Positions 25,286-35,118 of a DNA stretch of 64,000 nucleotides are shown here, piece by piece (within the stretch, counting starts at the first letter, position 1; every line of letters begins with the position of its first letter). The translations under genes were made by a program, and so were the position numbers. Below the pieces are notes generated by a model. The model was not told where the DNA came from. It did no database searches and saw nothing but the letters and a program-made list of their open reading frames with translations. The DNA is from Sphingomonas koreensis (GTDB taxonomy: Bacteria; Pseudomonadota; Alphaproteobacteria; Sphingomonadales; Sphingomonadaceae): contig NZ_PGEN01000001.1 in NCBI RefSeq assembly GCF_002797435.1, positions 3,222,501 through 3,286,500 on the forward strand, read 5' to 3'.

Positions 25286-26394
25286 GCATCCCCTTCATCG
25301 ACTTGAAGACGCAGTATCAGGTTCTGAAGCCCGAGATCGATGCGCGCATCCAGCGCGTGCTCGATCACGGCCAGTATATCATGGGGCCCGAGGTCAAGGA
25401 GCTCGAGGAGCGGCTCGCGGCCTATGTGGGGTCCAAGCACTGCGTCACCGTGTCGAGCGGAACCGAGGCGCTGCTGATCAGCCTGATGGCGCTCGGCGTC
25501 GGCCCGGGCGACGAGGTGATCACGCCGCCCTTCACCTTCGCTGCCACCGGTGAGGTGATTGCGCTGGTCGGCGCGACGCCGGTGTTCGTCGATATCGATC
25601 CCGTCACCTACAATGTCGATCCGCAGGCGATCGCGGCCGCGATCACGCCGCAGACGAAGGCGATCATGCCGGTGAGCCTCTATGGCCAGCCCGCGGACAT
25701 GGACGCGATCAACGCGGTTGCCGGCGATATCCCGGTGATCGAAGATGCGGCGCAGAGCTTCGGCGCGACTTACCACGGGCGCAAGAGTTGCAACCTCTCG
25801 ACGATCGGCTGCACCAGCTTCTTCCCGAGCAAGCCGCTCGGCTGCTACGGCGACGGCGGCGCGCTGTTCACCAACGACGACGCCCTTGCCCAGGCCTGTC
25901 GCGAGATCCGCGTCCATGGCCAGAGCGCGCGTTATGTCCACACCCGCATCGGCGTGGGCGGACGGATGGATACGCTGCAATGCGCGATCGTCCTCGCCAA
26001 GCTCGACAGGTTCGACGTGGAGCTGGAGATGCGCCAGGCGGTGGCGGATCGCTATTTCGCGCTGCTTGCCGAGCATGATGGGGCGATCGAGGCGGGCAAG
26101 ATCGTTCTGCCGCGCGTCGCCAACGGCGCCAACACCTCGGTCTATGCGCAGTTCACCATCCAGGTTCCCGACCGCGAGGGGCTGCGCAAGCATCTCGACG
26201 CGAATGGCGTGCCGAGCGCGGTCCACTATCCGATCCCGCTCAACGAGCAGCCGGCCTATCGCGACATCTGCAAGGGCGGCGCCACGCCGGTTTCGAAGCG
26301 CATGTCGGAGCTGGTGATGAGCCTGCCGATGGGACCCGACCTCAGCGAGGACGACCAACGCGAGGTCGTCCGCCACCTGATCGCGGGCCTCTGA
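25282..26394 (+). CDS. wbpE: PLP-dependent sugar 3-aminotransferase (DegT/DnrJ/EryC1/StrS family, WbpE/WlbC type)
   Basis: 370 residues. [37 protein letters not shown] and [15 protein letters not shown], where the Lys carries PLP, are diagnostic. WbpE transfers an amino group from glutamate to the 3-keto sugar made by WbpB. The gene starts at ATG 25282 overlapping the acetyltransferase stop, and ends overlapping the epimerase start (TGATG), so all four enzymes are translated as a block. A longer upstream open frame is a shadow over wbpD. Confidence 0.93.
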   Translation: MSIPFIDLKTQYQVLKPEIDARIQRVLDHGQYIMGPEVKELEERLAAYVGSKHCVTVSSGTEALLISLMALGVGPGDEVITPPFTFAATGEVIALVGATPVFVDIDPVTYNVDPQAIAAAITPQTKAIMPVSLYGQPADMDAINAVAGDIPVIEDAAQSFGATYHGRKSCNLSTIGCTSFFPSKPLGCYGDGGALFTNDDALAQACREIRVHGQSARYVHTRIGVGGRMDTLQCAIVLAKLDRFDVELEMRQAVADRYFALLAEHDGAIEAGKIVLPRVANGANTSVYAQFTIQVPDREGLRKHLDANGVPSAVHYPIPLNEQPAYRDICKGGATPVSKRMSELVMSLPMGPDLSEDDQREVVRHLIAGL

Positions 26395-27455
26395 TGCGTC
26401 AGCTCAAGATCGTCACGGTGCTCGGGGCGCGGCCCCAGTTCGTCAAGGCCGCGCCGATGAGCCGCGCGCTGCGCGAGCATCACCGCGAGATCCTGGTGCA
26501 CACGGGCCAGCACTACGACAGCAACATGTCCGACGTGTTCTTCGCCGAGCTCGGCATCCCGCAGCCCGACCTGCATTTGGGCGCTGGCGGCGGCGGCCAT
26601 GCGGAGCAGACGGCGAAGATGCTGACCGGCATCGAGAAGGTGCTGCTCGACGAGAAGCCGGACTGGCTGCTGATCTATGGCGACACCAACAGCACCGTCG
26701 CCGGCGCGCTCGCCGCGGCGAAGGTGCATGTGCCGGTCGCGCATGTCGAGGCGGGGCTGCGCAGCTTCAACCGCCGCATGCCCGAAGAGGTCAATCGCGT
26801 GGTCGCCGATCATCTTTCAGCGCTGCTGTTCTGCCCGAGCGAGGTCGCCGAGCGGAACCTCGCGGCTGAAGGCATCACCGAGGGCGTGCGCGTTGTCGGC
26901 GACGTGATGGCCGACGCCCTGTTCGAAGCTGCGGGCCGCGCCACCGGCGACGTCGTCGCAAGACACGGCCTGACGCCGGGCGACTATTATCTCGCGACCG
27001 TGCACCGCGCCGATAATGCCGACGATCCGGTGCGGCTCGCCGCGATTCTCGATGCGTTCGGCGATACCGGCAAGCCGATCCTGCTCCCGCTGCATCCGCG
27101 CACGCGCAAGGCGGTCGAGGCGGCCGGGCTGGCGTTCCCGGGCAATGTGACGGTCTGCGATCCGCTCGGCTATCTCGATCTCGTCGCGGCACTGCGCGAC
27201 GCGGCGCTGATGCTGACCGATTCGGGCGGCGTGCAGAAGGAGGCCTATTGGCTCTCCGTTCCCTGCGTCACGCTGCGCGAGGAGACCGAGTGGGTCGAGA
27301 CGGTCGAGAGCGGCTGGAACCAGCTCGCCGGGGCCGACCGCGCGCGCATCGGCGCGGCGATCGCGGCGGCGCATAAACCCGATGCGCATCCGGTGCTGTT
27401 CGGCGGTGACGGCCATGCCGCGCCGCGGATCAAGGCGGCGATCGAGGCGGCGTGA
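26394..27455 (+). CDS. wbpI: UDP-GlcNAc3NAcA 2-epimerase (WbpI/WlbD type)
   Basis: 353 residues of the UDP-GlcNAc 2-epimerase superfamily: VLGARPQFVKAAPMSRAL, TGQHYDSNMSDVFF, YGDTNSTVAGALAA, HVEAGLRSFNRRMPEE, LTDSGGVQKEAYWLSVPCVTLREETEW. The GARPQF and QKEAYW forms distinguish the diacetamido-uronate epimerases from WecB (GTRPET, QEEGPS). Product would be UDP-2,3-diacetamido-2,3-dideoxy-mannuronate. Overlaps neighbours on both sides (TGATG before, GTGA after). Confidence 0.92.
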   Translation: MRQLKIVTVLGARPQFVKAAPMSRALREHHREILVHTGQHYDSNMSDVFFAELGIPQPDLHLGAGGGGHAEQTAKMLTGIEKVLLDEKPDWLLIYGDTNSTVAGALAAAKVHVPVAHVEAGLRSFNRRMPEEVNRVVADHLSALLFCPSEVAERNLAAEGITEGVRVVGDVMADALFEAAGRATGDVVARHGLTPGDYYLATVHRADNADDPVRLAAILDAFGDTGKPILLPLHPRTRKAVEAAGLAFPGNVTVCDPLGYLDLVAALRDAALMLTDSGGVQKEAYWLSVPCVTLREETEWVETVESGWNQLAGADRARIGAAIAAAHKPDAHPVLFGGDGHAAPRIKAAIEAA

Positions 27456-29014
27456 CGGCGATGGCGCAACAACCCGAAGCCGAGGGGGGAGGGGTGGCAG
27501 GCCCGTCGCCCGCGGTATCTCCGCCGTCCGCCTCGTCGCGGTCGGTCAAGGTCATTGCGCTTTCGCTCGGCAACGCGCTGGCGATGGTCGGCGGGATCGT
27601 CTTCGCGATGGTCGCCGCGCGCTATCTGACCAAAAGCGAATACGCGACCTTCCGCCAGACCTTCCTCGCCTATGAATTCGTGACGCCGCTGCTGCTGCTC
27701 GGCATCCCCAACGCGCTCTACTATCTGCTTCCGCGCTCCGGCGAGGATCGCAAGGGCACGGTGATCGACGCGATCGCGCTGCTGACGGGGGCGGGCGTCG
27801 TGTTCAGCCTGTTCCTGCTGCTCGGCGGTGCCGGGTTGCTCGCGCGCCAGTTTGACAATCCCGATCTCGCGCGGACCTTGCCGTGGCTCGCGGTCTATCC
27901 GCTGTTCATGCTGCCGGTTGCGGCGATCTCGACGATCCTGGTTTTCGCGGAGCGGGTGAAGACGCTGGCGCTCTACAACACGCTGGTGAGCCTTGCGACC
28001 GCGGCAGCGTCGATCGCCGCGGTGATGGTGACCCATGCGCCCGACCTCCCGATCCTCGCGCGCATCGGCGTGGCGGGGCTCGCCATGCCGGTCGGGCTGG
28101 CGCTGATGTTCCGCTATTTCGAAGGCCGCTATCGCCGTCCCGACACCGGCGCGATGAAAGGCATGCTGCGCTATTCGCTCCCGCTCGGGCTCGCCTTCAT
28201 GCTCGGCACGCTGACGCTTCAGCTCCATGCGATGATCGTCGCGTCGCTGTGCACCCCCGATCAGTTCGCGATCTACATCAACGGCGCCGTCGAGATCCCG
28301 GTGATCAGCATCGTTGTCGGATCGATCACCACGGTGCTGTTCGCGGAGATGTCGAACGCCTGCGCGCGGGGCGACAAGGCCGGTGCACTGGACCTGTTCC
28401 GCAGCGCGGCGGTGCAGTCTGCCTGCATCCTGTTCCCGACGATGGTCTATTTCGCGCTCGCGGCGGAGCCGTTCATCACGCTCCTCTATTCCGAGGAATA
28501 TCGCGCGAGCGTGACACCGTTCCTGATCTATCTCGCGGTGCTGCCGCCGCGGATCGTGGTCTATGGCGCGGCGCTGATGGCGCTCGGCATGTCGCGCGAG
28601 GTGCTGGTGCGCAGTGTGTTCGATCTGCTGATCAATGCCGTGCTCTGCTATCTGTTCGTCAGCTGGATCGGCTATAACGGCGCGGCGCTCGGCCTGGTCG
28701 CAACCCTGTTCCTGTGGACCGTACCCTATAATCTCCACAAGATCGCGCAGGGCTATGAGGTTCCGTGGCACCGCCTGCTGCCGTGGCGCGAACTCGTCCG
28801 GGTGATGGCGATTAGCCTTGCCGCCGGACCCTTCGCTTGGGCTGCGCTGCGCCTCACCCTGCATCAGCCGCACGCGCTGCAGCTGATCGTGTCCGCCGCG
28901 GCGTTCGGCATTCCGTTCCTATTCGTGCTGGTCCGGCTCGGCCATGTGCTGTTGCCGCCGCAGATCCTTCCCTTCCTGCGCCGGGTGCCCGGCCTGATGC
29001 CGAAGCCGCAATGA
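27452..29014 (+). CDS. wzx: Oligosaccharide flippase (Wzx-type)
   Basis: 520 residues with about 12-14 hydrophobic helices, starting after a polar 30-residue head at SVKVIALSLGNALAMVGGIVFAMVAARYLTKSEYATF, the usual beginning of the polysaccharide transporter family. It flips undecaprenyl-linked repeat units to the periplasm. Start is GTG 27452 overlapping the epimerase stop; an ATG nine bases later is an alternative. Placement between sugar synthesis and Wzy supports the role. Confidence 0.9.
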   Translation: MTAMAQQPEAEGGGVAGPSPAVSPPSASSRSVKVIALSLGNALAMVGGIVFAMVAARYLTKSEYATFRQTFLAYEFVTPLLLLGIPNALYYLLPRSGEDRKGTVIDAIALLTGAGVVFSLFLLLGGAGLLARQFDNPDLARTLPWLAVYPLFMLPVAAISTILVFAERVKTLALYNTLVSLATAAASIAAVMVTHAPDLPILARIGVAGLAMPVGLALMFRYFEGRYRRPDTGAMKGMLRYSLPLGLAFMLGTLTLQLHAMIVASLCTPDQFAIYINGAVEIPVISIVVGSITTVLFAEMSNACARGDKAGALDLFRSAAVQSACILFPTMVYFALAAEPFITLLYSEEYRASVTPFLIYLAVLPPRIVVYGAALMALGMSREVLVRSVFDLLINAVLCYLFVSWIGYNGAALGLVATLFLWTVPYNLHKIAQGYEVPWHRLLPWRELVRVMAISLAAGPFAWAALRLTLHQPHALQLIVSAAAFGIPFLFVLVRLGHVLLPPQILPFLRRVPGLMPKPQ

Positions 29015-30192
29015 CCGACAAGATTCCTTCAGGCCCCCGGCGGCGCGTGCTGATCATCGGCGCCGATCTGGTGATGCCCAAGCTCTTCTATTTTTCGCAG
29101 GAGCTGGCGAAGCTTGGCTTCGGCTATGCGATCTACACCCATGACGTGACGCCGGACAGTCGTGCGGTCGTCGCGCGCGCGGGCGCCGAGTTCATCGCCG
29201 GGCCGCCGCACCGCAGGAGCATCGGCCGGATGCTCAAGGACGTGTGGACGCTGACCACGCAGGTGCGCCGGCGCGACTATCATCACGCCGATCTCTACTG
29301 CGACTACCACATTCTGGCGGCGCTCGCCTATCTGCTGATCCTGTGGGCGAAGCGCATCCCGGTGGTGCTGTGGTGCCGCGGCGAGCTCTACGACTGGCCG
29401 GTCTTCTCCTGGTGGGAGAAACTGTTCTTCCGAGTCGCCATGCGCCTGTCGCGGCTGGTGATCCTGAAGGAGCGCTACATGATCGACACGCTCAAGGACG
29501 CCGGCATCTATGCTCCCGAAAAGTCAATCGAGCTGCACAACACCGTTCCAATCGGCGATGCCGCTCCGGCGCCGTGCTTCACTAAACCGCAGCTGCGGCT
29601 GCTGTTCCTCAATTCGTTCAAGCCCTGGCGCAATGTCGGCTTCTGCGCACAGGTCGCCGCGGCGCTGCGCGCCGCCGGGGTGCCGTTCCGCATGACGATC
29701 GTGGGCGACAAGAACGCCTCGCAGTTCCTGACCGACGAGGCGGCGGGGCTCCATCGCGACATTGAGCAGCTGAAGCTGGGCGATCTCGTCACGATGGAGG
29801 GTTTTTCGGGCGATCCGATGGCCTTCTACCGCGAGCACGACCTCTTCCTGCTTCCTGCGGATCTCATCTATTGCAATTTCGCGCTGCTCGAAGCGATGCG
29901 CGAGGGGCTGGTGCCGATTGTGAGCACGAAGGATGATGACTATCGCCTAGTCGTCGAGGACGGCGTGTCGGGCTACGGCCTGCCGATGGACGCGGACGCC
30001 TGGGCATCGCAGATCGCGCGCCTTGCCGCGGATCGTGACGGCGCGCGCGCCGTATCCGCGGCGGCCGCTGAGCGGATCCGCAGCCATTTCTCGGTCGAGC
30101 GCATGTTTTCGCGCTATGCACAGCATGCCGGTCTGGTGGCGGTGAAGGAGGGACAAGCTATGGTGCCGAACGCAATGGACCGTGCCGCATGA
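29011..30192 (+). CDS. Glycosyltransferase (GT-B fold, family 4/1-like)
   Basis: 393 residues. N-terminal Rossmann-like half (RRVLIIGADLVMPKLFYFSQELAKLGF) and C-terminal half with LLFLNSFKPWRNVGF, MTIVGDK and FALLEAMREGLVPIVSTKDDDY, which holds the donor-binding glutamate. It lacks a signal or clear membrane helix beyond one hydrophobic stretch near AALAYLLILW. Donor and acceptor unknown. ATG 29011 overlaps the flippase stop, and its stop overlaps the polymerase start. Confidence 0.85.
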   Translation: MTDKIPSGPRRRVLIIGADLVMPKLFYFSQELAKLGFGYAIYTHDVTPDSRAVVARAGAEFIAGPPHRRSIGRMLKDVWTLTTQVRRRDYHHADLYCDYHILAALAYLLILWAKRIPVVLWCRGELYDWPVFSWWEKLFFRVAMRLSRLVILKERYMIDTLKDAGIYAPEKSIELHNTVPIGDAAPAPCFTKPQLRLLFLNSFKPWRNVGFCAQVAAALRAAGVPFRMTIVGDKNASQFLTDEAAGLHRDIEQLKLGDLVTMEGFSGDPMAFYREHDLFLLPADLIYCNFALLEAMREGLVPIVSTKDDDYRLVVEDGVSGYGLPMDADAWASQIARLAADRDGARAVSAAAAERIRSHFSVERMFSRYAQHAGLVAVKEGQAMVPNAMDRAA

Positions 30193-31502
30193 TCCTCGCC
30201 GCCATCTATGTCCTCACCCTGGTCAACGCCATTACGGTGGTCCACGCGCTGCGACGCTACGCCACCCGGGACAGTGTGCTCCAGTTCTTCTTCGTCCTCG
30301 TCTGGGCGATGCACTATGTGATCGGCAACGCGCTGGCCCTGCTCTCGAGCACCTATACCTACACCTTCGTCCCGTTCGTCGAATATCAGGAGGGGTATCT
30401 CGGCGCGATGGTCGCCGGCCAGTATTTCCTCTGGGTCTATCTGTTCCTGCTCGACAGCACGTCGAAACCGGTGGCGGACTATCGCCCGCTGCGCCAGTCC
30501 GCACTTCCTGTGATATTGCTGTTCCTGGCTATCACGGGGGCGTTCGGCGTGCTGCTGATCCTGCGTATCGGCGTCGGGACCTATTTCTCGCAGGATCTGG
30601 CGCAATATCGTGCCCGGCTCGGCGAGGTCTCGGCCGGCATCGGCTATTTCTACTATCTCGCGACCTTCCTAATCTCTGCGACACTGGTGGCCGGCGCCTA
30701 TGCGATCTCCTATCCGCGCTACCGCAACATCATGATAGCGGCACTGGCGGTGATCGCTGCGGGCATCGTCTTCGTCCCGCTTGGCGGTCGCGGCCGACTG
30801 GTCAACATCGTCTTCGTGATCGCGCTGGCCTATGTCATCTCGTGGCGCGATTTCCGGCTGTCCAAGCTGTTCGATAAGCGGCTGATCGCGCTGGTCGTCG
30901 CGGTGTTCGTGCTGTCGTTCGTCTGGGGCGCGCTACGCGAGTCACCCGACGCCCAGGTGCCGACGAGCTTCGGCCAGACGACGGCGGCGCTTTCGGTCGA
31001 TACCACCCGGCTGCCCTATCAGGCCTTCGCGTTCGAACGCTATCCCGTGACCGGGGTCTATCACGGCGCGCACTATGCCGCGTCGCTGTTAGGGCCCTTC
31101 TACGAGATGATTTGGTTCGAATCGGCTGACCTCATCCCCGAATTCTCGGCGCGCTGGTACGGCGAGACGATCGGTGATCCCAACATCAAGTCGGCGATCT
31201 CGCCCTCCTTCATGGGCGAGATCTATCTCAACTTTGGCCTGCTCGGAATCATCTTAGCGCCCTTTCTTTTCTTCGCGATCATGCAATTCGCGCGGACTCT
31301 GGGGCGCACCGACAGTGCGATGTCGCTCGCCGTGGCCATCTATTTCTTCCAGTTCAACCTGTTTCATGGCGGCCTCTACCTGACCTTCGACATGCTGGTG
31401 ATCACCGTTCCGGTGTTGCTGCTCTGCAATTTGCTGACCGAGCGGGCGCCCGTCCCGCGGCCGCGCGCGACGCCACGCGCCGGGTGGAAGCCCGCCCCAT
31501 GA
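30189..31502 (+). CDS. wzy: Oligosaccharide repeat-unit polymerase (Wzy-type)
   Basis: 437 residues, 10-12 transmembrane helices. A long periplasmic loop lies between about residues 255 and 345 (WGALRESPDAQVPTSF to ISPSFMGEIYLNFG), as expected for Wzy proteins whose large loops bind lipid-linked substrates; arginines there (RLPYQAFAFERYPVTG) may be functional. Wzy proteins are diverse, so topology and position after wzx are the main evidence. ATG 30189 overlaps the preceding stop, and its own stop overlaps the acetyltransferase start. Confidence 0.8.
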   Translation: MILAAIYVLTLVNAITVVHALRRYATRDSVLQFFFVLVWAMHYVIGNALALLSSTYTYTFVPFVEYQEGYLGAMVAGQYFLWVYLFLLDSTSKPVADYRPLRQSALPVILLFLAITGAFGVLLILRIGVGTYFSQDLAQYRARLGEVSAGIGYFYYLATFLISATLVAGAYAISYPRYRNIMIAALAVIAAGIVFVPLGGRGRLVNIVFVIALAYVISWRDFRLSKLFDKRLIALVVAVFVLSFVWGALRESPDAQVPTSFGQTTAALSVDTTRLPYQAFAFERYPVTGVYHGAHYAASLLGPFYEMIWFESADLIPEFSARWYGETIGDPNIKSAISPSFMGEIYLNFGLLGIILAPFLFFAIMQFARTLGRTDSAMSLAVAIYFFQFNLFHGGLYLTFDMLVITVPVLLLCNLLTERAPVPRPRATPRAGWKPAP

Positions 31503-32044
31503 AAGCGCTGATCAAGGCCGCGGTCCGCCGCACGGTCGATGCGGTGCCATTCCTGCGGCGCCGGCGCGACTGGGGCTATGGCTTCATCGAGTGGCGGGTG
31601 CTGCTAGTCAATTTCCTCTTCCAGCGTATCTTCCGCATCAACGGTGAGGCGCCCTGGTCGGTCGCGTTCACCAGCCGCGTGATCCAGCCGCACAATGTGA
31701 CGATCGGCCGCAACGTCGGGAAATCGCTCGCGGTGAGCGGCTGCTGCTACATCCAGGCGATCAATGGCATCGAGATCGGCGACGACACGATCTTCAGCTT
31801 CGGCGTTGGCATCGTCAGTTCGAACCATGAGCCCGGCAATCTGAGCGAGAGCGTCAAGGATGCGCCGGTGCGGATCGGCATGAATTGCTGGCTCGGCAAG
31901 AACGCGATCGTCCTGCCTGGGGTCGAACTGGGCGATGGCTGCGTCGTCGCCGCCGGTGCGGTGGTGACGCGTTCTTTCCCTCCGGGCACGGTGGTCGCCG
32001 GGGTCCCCGCGCGCCCGATCGAGAAGCGCGAGGCCGCCTCCTGA
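31499..32044 (+). CDS. Sugar O-acetyltransferase (left-handed beta-helix)
   Basis: 181 residues; a 60-residue helical and basic N-terminal part, then hexapeptide repeats (VTIGRNVGKSLAVSGCCYIQAINGIEIGDDTIFSFGVGIV) and SSNHEP, LPGVELGDGCVVAAGAVVTRSFPPGTVVAGVPARPI. Typical of acetyl-CoA dependent sugar acetyltransferases (WbbJ/maltose O-acetyltransferase group). Probably O-acetylates a residue of the repeat unit. ATG 31499 overlaps the Wzy stop; TGATG joins it to the next gene. Confidence 0.85.
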   Translation: MKALIKAAVRRTVDAVPFLRRRRDWGYGFIEWRVLLVNFLFQRIFRINGEAPWSVAFTSRVIQPHNVTIGRNVGKSLAVSGCCYIQAINGIEIGDDTIFSFGVGIVSSNHEPGNLSESVKDAPVRIGMNCWLGKNAIVLPGVELGDGCVVAAGAVVTRSFPPGTVVAGVPARPIEKREAAS

Positions 32045-33117
32045 TGCACATCCTGATCGCTGGATCGTGGCGCTGGCCGCAATATGAGGCCGCGTTCGCG
32101 CGCGGCCTGCGTGAAAGCGGCGCGCAGGTGAGCGAGCTTTCGCTGGATCCGTTCTTCACCGGCCTGGCGGGGCGGGTGCAGGGTGCCTTGCCGGTGGGTA
32201 GCCCGCTCGCCTGGCGGATCGGACGCACGGTGATCGAGGCGGTCGAGCGCGAGAAACCGGACTTCGTGCTGTTCTGGCGCCCGACCCATCTGCTGCCCGA
32301 AACGCTGCGGGCGCTCCGGGCGATGGGCGTATCGACCATCTCCTACAACAACGACGATCCGTTCAGCCCGCGGCTAGCGAACGAGGCGAACTGGCGTGCG
32401 CGCAACCTGTGGCGGCTGTACAACAAGGCGCTGCTCGAGTTCGATTTCAACTATTTCTACCGGCCTGTGAATGTGGGAGAGGCGCGTGCGCGGGGCGCAC
32501 GGCATGCCGATGTCCTGCTCCCCTATTTCCTGCCATGGAACGACCGGCCGGTAACGCTAGCCCCGGGTGAAGCGGCGCACTTCTCCGCCGATCTGGTGTT
32601 CACCGGGCATTTCGAGCCCGACGGGCGCGACGGCGATCTGGTCGCGCTGACTCAGGCGGGCATGGCGGTGCGCGTCTGGGGCGACGATACTTGGCAGCAA
32701 TCCGCTCTGGCGGGCTGGAACGCGGTGCCGCAGCCGATCGTCCGTGCGATGGGCGAGGATTATGCCAAGGCGCTGGCCGGGGCGCAGATCTGTCTCTGCT
32801 ACCTGTCCAAGCTCAATCGCGACGGCTATACGCGCCGCTGTTTCGAAATTCCCGCGGCGGGGCGGGTGATGCTCGCCGAGCGCACCCCGCCGCTACTCGC
32901 CATGTTCCGTGAGGACGAGGAGGCGTGCTTCTTCTCGTCGCGCGAAGAGCTGATCGAAAAGGCGCGGTGGCTGATGGACGACGCTGCGCTGCGTACGCGT
33001 ATCGCCGAGGCCGGCCGGGCCCGCGTCTGGGCGGACGGGCGCGACGTGGCGAGCACCGCCCGACGATTTCTTGAGGGGCTGACCGCCCTGAAACCAATGC
33101 TGAGCGAAAGAGGTTGA
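32044..33117 (+). CDS. CgeB-like glycosyltransferase
   Basis: 357 residues: [45 protein letters not shown] and the C-terminal [33 protein letters not shown], a pattern of the CgeB/glycosyl transferase 1-2 group (GT-B fold). The Glu in CFEIPA is the likely donor-binding residue. Linkage formed is unknown. It starts in a TGATG overlap and ends four bases before the UDP-xylose synthase gene. Confidence 0.8.
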   Translation: MHILIAGSWRWPQYEAAFARGLRESGAQVSELSLDPFFTGLAGRVQGALPVGSPLAWRIGRTVIEAVEREKPDFVLFWRPTHLLPETLRALRAMGVSTISYNNDDPFSPRLANEANWRARNLWRLYNKALLEFDFNYFYRPVNVGEARARGARHADVLLPYFLPWNDRPVTLAPGEAAHFSADLVFTGHFEPDGRDGDLVALTQAGMAVRVWGDDTWQQSALAGWNAVPQPIVRAMGEDYAKALAGAQICLCYLSKLNRDGYTRRCFEIPAAGRVMLAERTPPLLAMFREDEEACFFSSREELIEKARWLMDDAALRTRIAEAGRARVWADGRDVASTARRFLEGLTALKPMLSERG

Positions 33118-33120
33118 ACT

Positions 33121-34053
33121 ATGCAACACGTGCTGGTTACCGGCGGGAGCGGCTTTCTGGGATCGCATCTGTGTGATCGCCTGCTGGAGCGGGGGAACGA
33201 CGTCCTGTGCGTCGACAATTTCTTCACTGGGGCGAAGCGCAATATCGCGCATCTGCTGGGCAATCCGAATTTCGAGCTGCTGCGCCACGACGTGACCTGG
33301 CCGCTCTATGTCGAGGTCGACCAGATCTATAACCTCGCCTGCCCAGCGAGCCCCATTCACTATCAGCACGATCCGGTCCAGACGACCAAGACCAGCGTCC
33401 ATGGCGCGATCAACATGCTTGGCCTCGCCAAGCGGCTGAAGGCGCGGATCATGCAGGCCTCGACCAGTGAGGTCTATGGCGATCCCGAGGTGCATCCGCA
33501 GCGGGAAAGCTATTGGGGCCGCGTCAATCCCATCGGCCCGCGCTCCTGCTATGACGAGGGGAAGCGCTGCGCGGAGACGCTGTTCTTCGACTATTATCGC
33601 CAGCACCAACTCGACGTGAAGGTCGTGCGCATCTTCAACACCTATGGCCCGCGCATGCACCCGAACGATGGCCGGGTGGTGAGCAACTTCATCGTCCAGG
33701 CGCTGCGCGGCGAGGACATCACCATCTATGGTGAGGGCCACCAGTCGCGGTCCTTCTGCTATGTCGACGACCTGCTGGAGGGCTTCCTCGCGATGATGGA
33801 CAGCGAGGAGGGCTTTGCCGGGCCGGTCAATCTCGGCAACCCCGGCGAGTTCACCATGCTCGAACTTGCCGACAAGGTGCTCTCGCTAGTCGGGTCCAAG
33901 TCGAAGATGGTGTTCCAGCCGCTGCCGGTGGACGATCCCAAGCAGCGCCAGCCCGACATCACGCTGGCGAAGAGCAAGCTCGGCTGGGAGCCCAAGGTCT
34001 CGCTCGAGGACGGCCTCAAGGAGACCATCGCCTATTTCCGCCAGGTCCTCTGA
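33121..34053 (+). CDS. UDP-glucuronate decarboxylase (UDP-xylose synthase)
   Basis: 310 residues of extended SDR type: [77 protein letters not shown] with the Tyr-Lys pair, and [10 protein letters not shown]. The SPIHYQ and YWGRVNPIG segments are specific to UXS enzymes, which decarboxylate UDP-GlcA to UDP-xylose. UDP-GlcA must come from a dehydrogenase outside this window. Xylose (or a derived 4-keto pentose) is therefore a probable repeat-unit sugar. Confidence 0.95.
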   Translation: MQHVLVTGGSGFLGSHLCDRLLERGNDVLCVDNFFTGAKRNIAHLLGNPNFELLRHDVTWPLYVEVDQIYNLACPASPIHYQHDPVQTTKTSVHGAINMLGLAKRLKARIMQASTSEVYGDPEVHPQRESYWGRVNPIGPRSCYDEGKRCAETLFFDYYRQHQLDVKVVRIFNTYGPRMHPNDGRVVSNFIVQALRGEDITIYGEGHQSRSFCYVDDLLEGFLAMMDSEEGFAGPVNLGNPGEFTMLELADKVLSLVGSKSKMVFQPLPVDDPKQRQPDITLAKSKLGWEPKVSLEDGLKETIAYFRQVL

Positions 34054-34056
34054 GTG

Positions 34057-35112
34057 ATGAAGATCCTCTATCTCTATGCTGAGGTCATGGGGTACACCAT
34101 GGCGACGATCGAGGAGCTCAGCGCCAGCGGCGCCGAGCTTCACATCGTCCATTGGGATCGACGCAAGCTCACCCCCTATGCGGCGCCAGCGACGGCAAAC
34201 GTAACGATGTACAGCCGCTCGGAGATTGATACGGGCGGCATGATGGCGCTGGCGGAACGGGTCGCACCGGACATCACGGTCGTGTCCGGCTGGCAGGACC
34301 GCGACTATCTCGCCGTGGCGCGCAAGCTGCGCGATCAGGGGCGGGTGGTCGTCATCGGCTTCGACGATCAGTGGTTCGGCACGCCGCGGCAGCGCGTGGC
34401 CGGGGTGCTGTGCCGCTTCGGCTATCTCTCGCGCTATTTCACCCACGCCTGGGTGTCAGGGCCGTTCCAGTATGAATATGCGGTGCGGCTGGGGTTCACG
34501 AAGAATCGGGTCGTCTACGATCTCTACAGCGCCGACCTGTGCCGTTTCCACGCCAGCTATCTGGAAAGCGCGGCGGAGAAGCGCGCGCGCTATCCGCACC
34601 GTTTCCTGTTCGTCGGCCGGTTTAACCCGGTGAAGGGGCTCGACACGCTACTCGCGGCCTGGAAGGCGATCGAGTGCGAGCGCAAGGACTGGGAGCTGCA
34701 CCTGATCGGCAATGGCGACCTGCGCGATCAGCTGGCCTCGGTCGAGGGGATCGTCGTCAAGGATTTCATGCAGCCCGACGAGCTGATCCGGGAAGTGCGC
34801 GACGCGGGCTGTTTCGTGCTGGCCAGCATCAACGAGCCGTGGGGCGTGGTGGTGCACGAATTCGCCGCCGCGGGCCTGCCGCTGGTGCTGTCCGACGTGA
34901 TCGGGGCCGCCGCCACCTTCCTGATCCCCGGGTATAACGGCTTCGCCTTCAAGGTCGGTGAGGCCGGGTCGCTGGCGGCGACGCTGCGCAAGGTGATCGC
35001 CGCATCCGACGAACAGCTTCTCGAGATGTCCGAGGCCTCGCACCAGCTTTCGAAGCGGATCACGCCGCAGACGTCCGCCGCGAACCTGCTCGCGACGGCA
35101 CAGGGGGACTGA
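34057..35112 (+). CDS. Glycosyltransferase family 4
   Basis: 351 residues. GT-B halves: MKILYLYAEVMGYTMATIEELSASGAELHIVHW at the N-terminus and FLFVGRFNPVKGLDTLLAAW, LHLIGNGD, NEPWGVVVHEFAAAGLPLVLSDVIGAAATFLIPG at the C-terminus with the EX7E-type motif (E..HEFAAAG). GTG three bases upstream is also possible. Cytoplasmic; transfers an unknown sugar to the growing lipid-linked unit. Follows the UDP-xylose synthase directly, which hints at a xylosyltransferase role, but this is a guess. Confidence 0.88.
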   Translation: MKILYLYAEVMGYTMATIEELSASGAELHIVHWDRRKLTPYAAPATANVTMYSRSEIDTGGMMALAERVAPDITVVSGWQDRDYLAVARKLRDQGRVVVIGFDDQWFGTPRQRVAGVLCRFGYLSRYFTHAWVSGPFQYEYAVRLGFTKNRVVYDLYSADLCRFHASYLESAAEKRARYPHRFLFVGRFNPVKGLDTLLAAWKAIECERKDWELHLIGNGDLRDQLASVEGIVVKDFMQPDELIREVRDAGCFVLASINEPWGVVVHEFAAAGLPLVLSDVIGAAATFLIPGYNGFAFKVGEAGSLAATLRKVIAASDEQLLEMSEASHQLSKRITPQTSAANLLATAQGD

Positions 35113-35118
35113 CCGGCC

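Noticed and set aside
27245..28873. A 542-codon open frame on the - strand
   Set aside because: Antisense to the flippase and epimerase; very rich in Arg, Glu and Gln, a shadow pattern.
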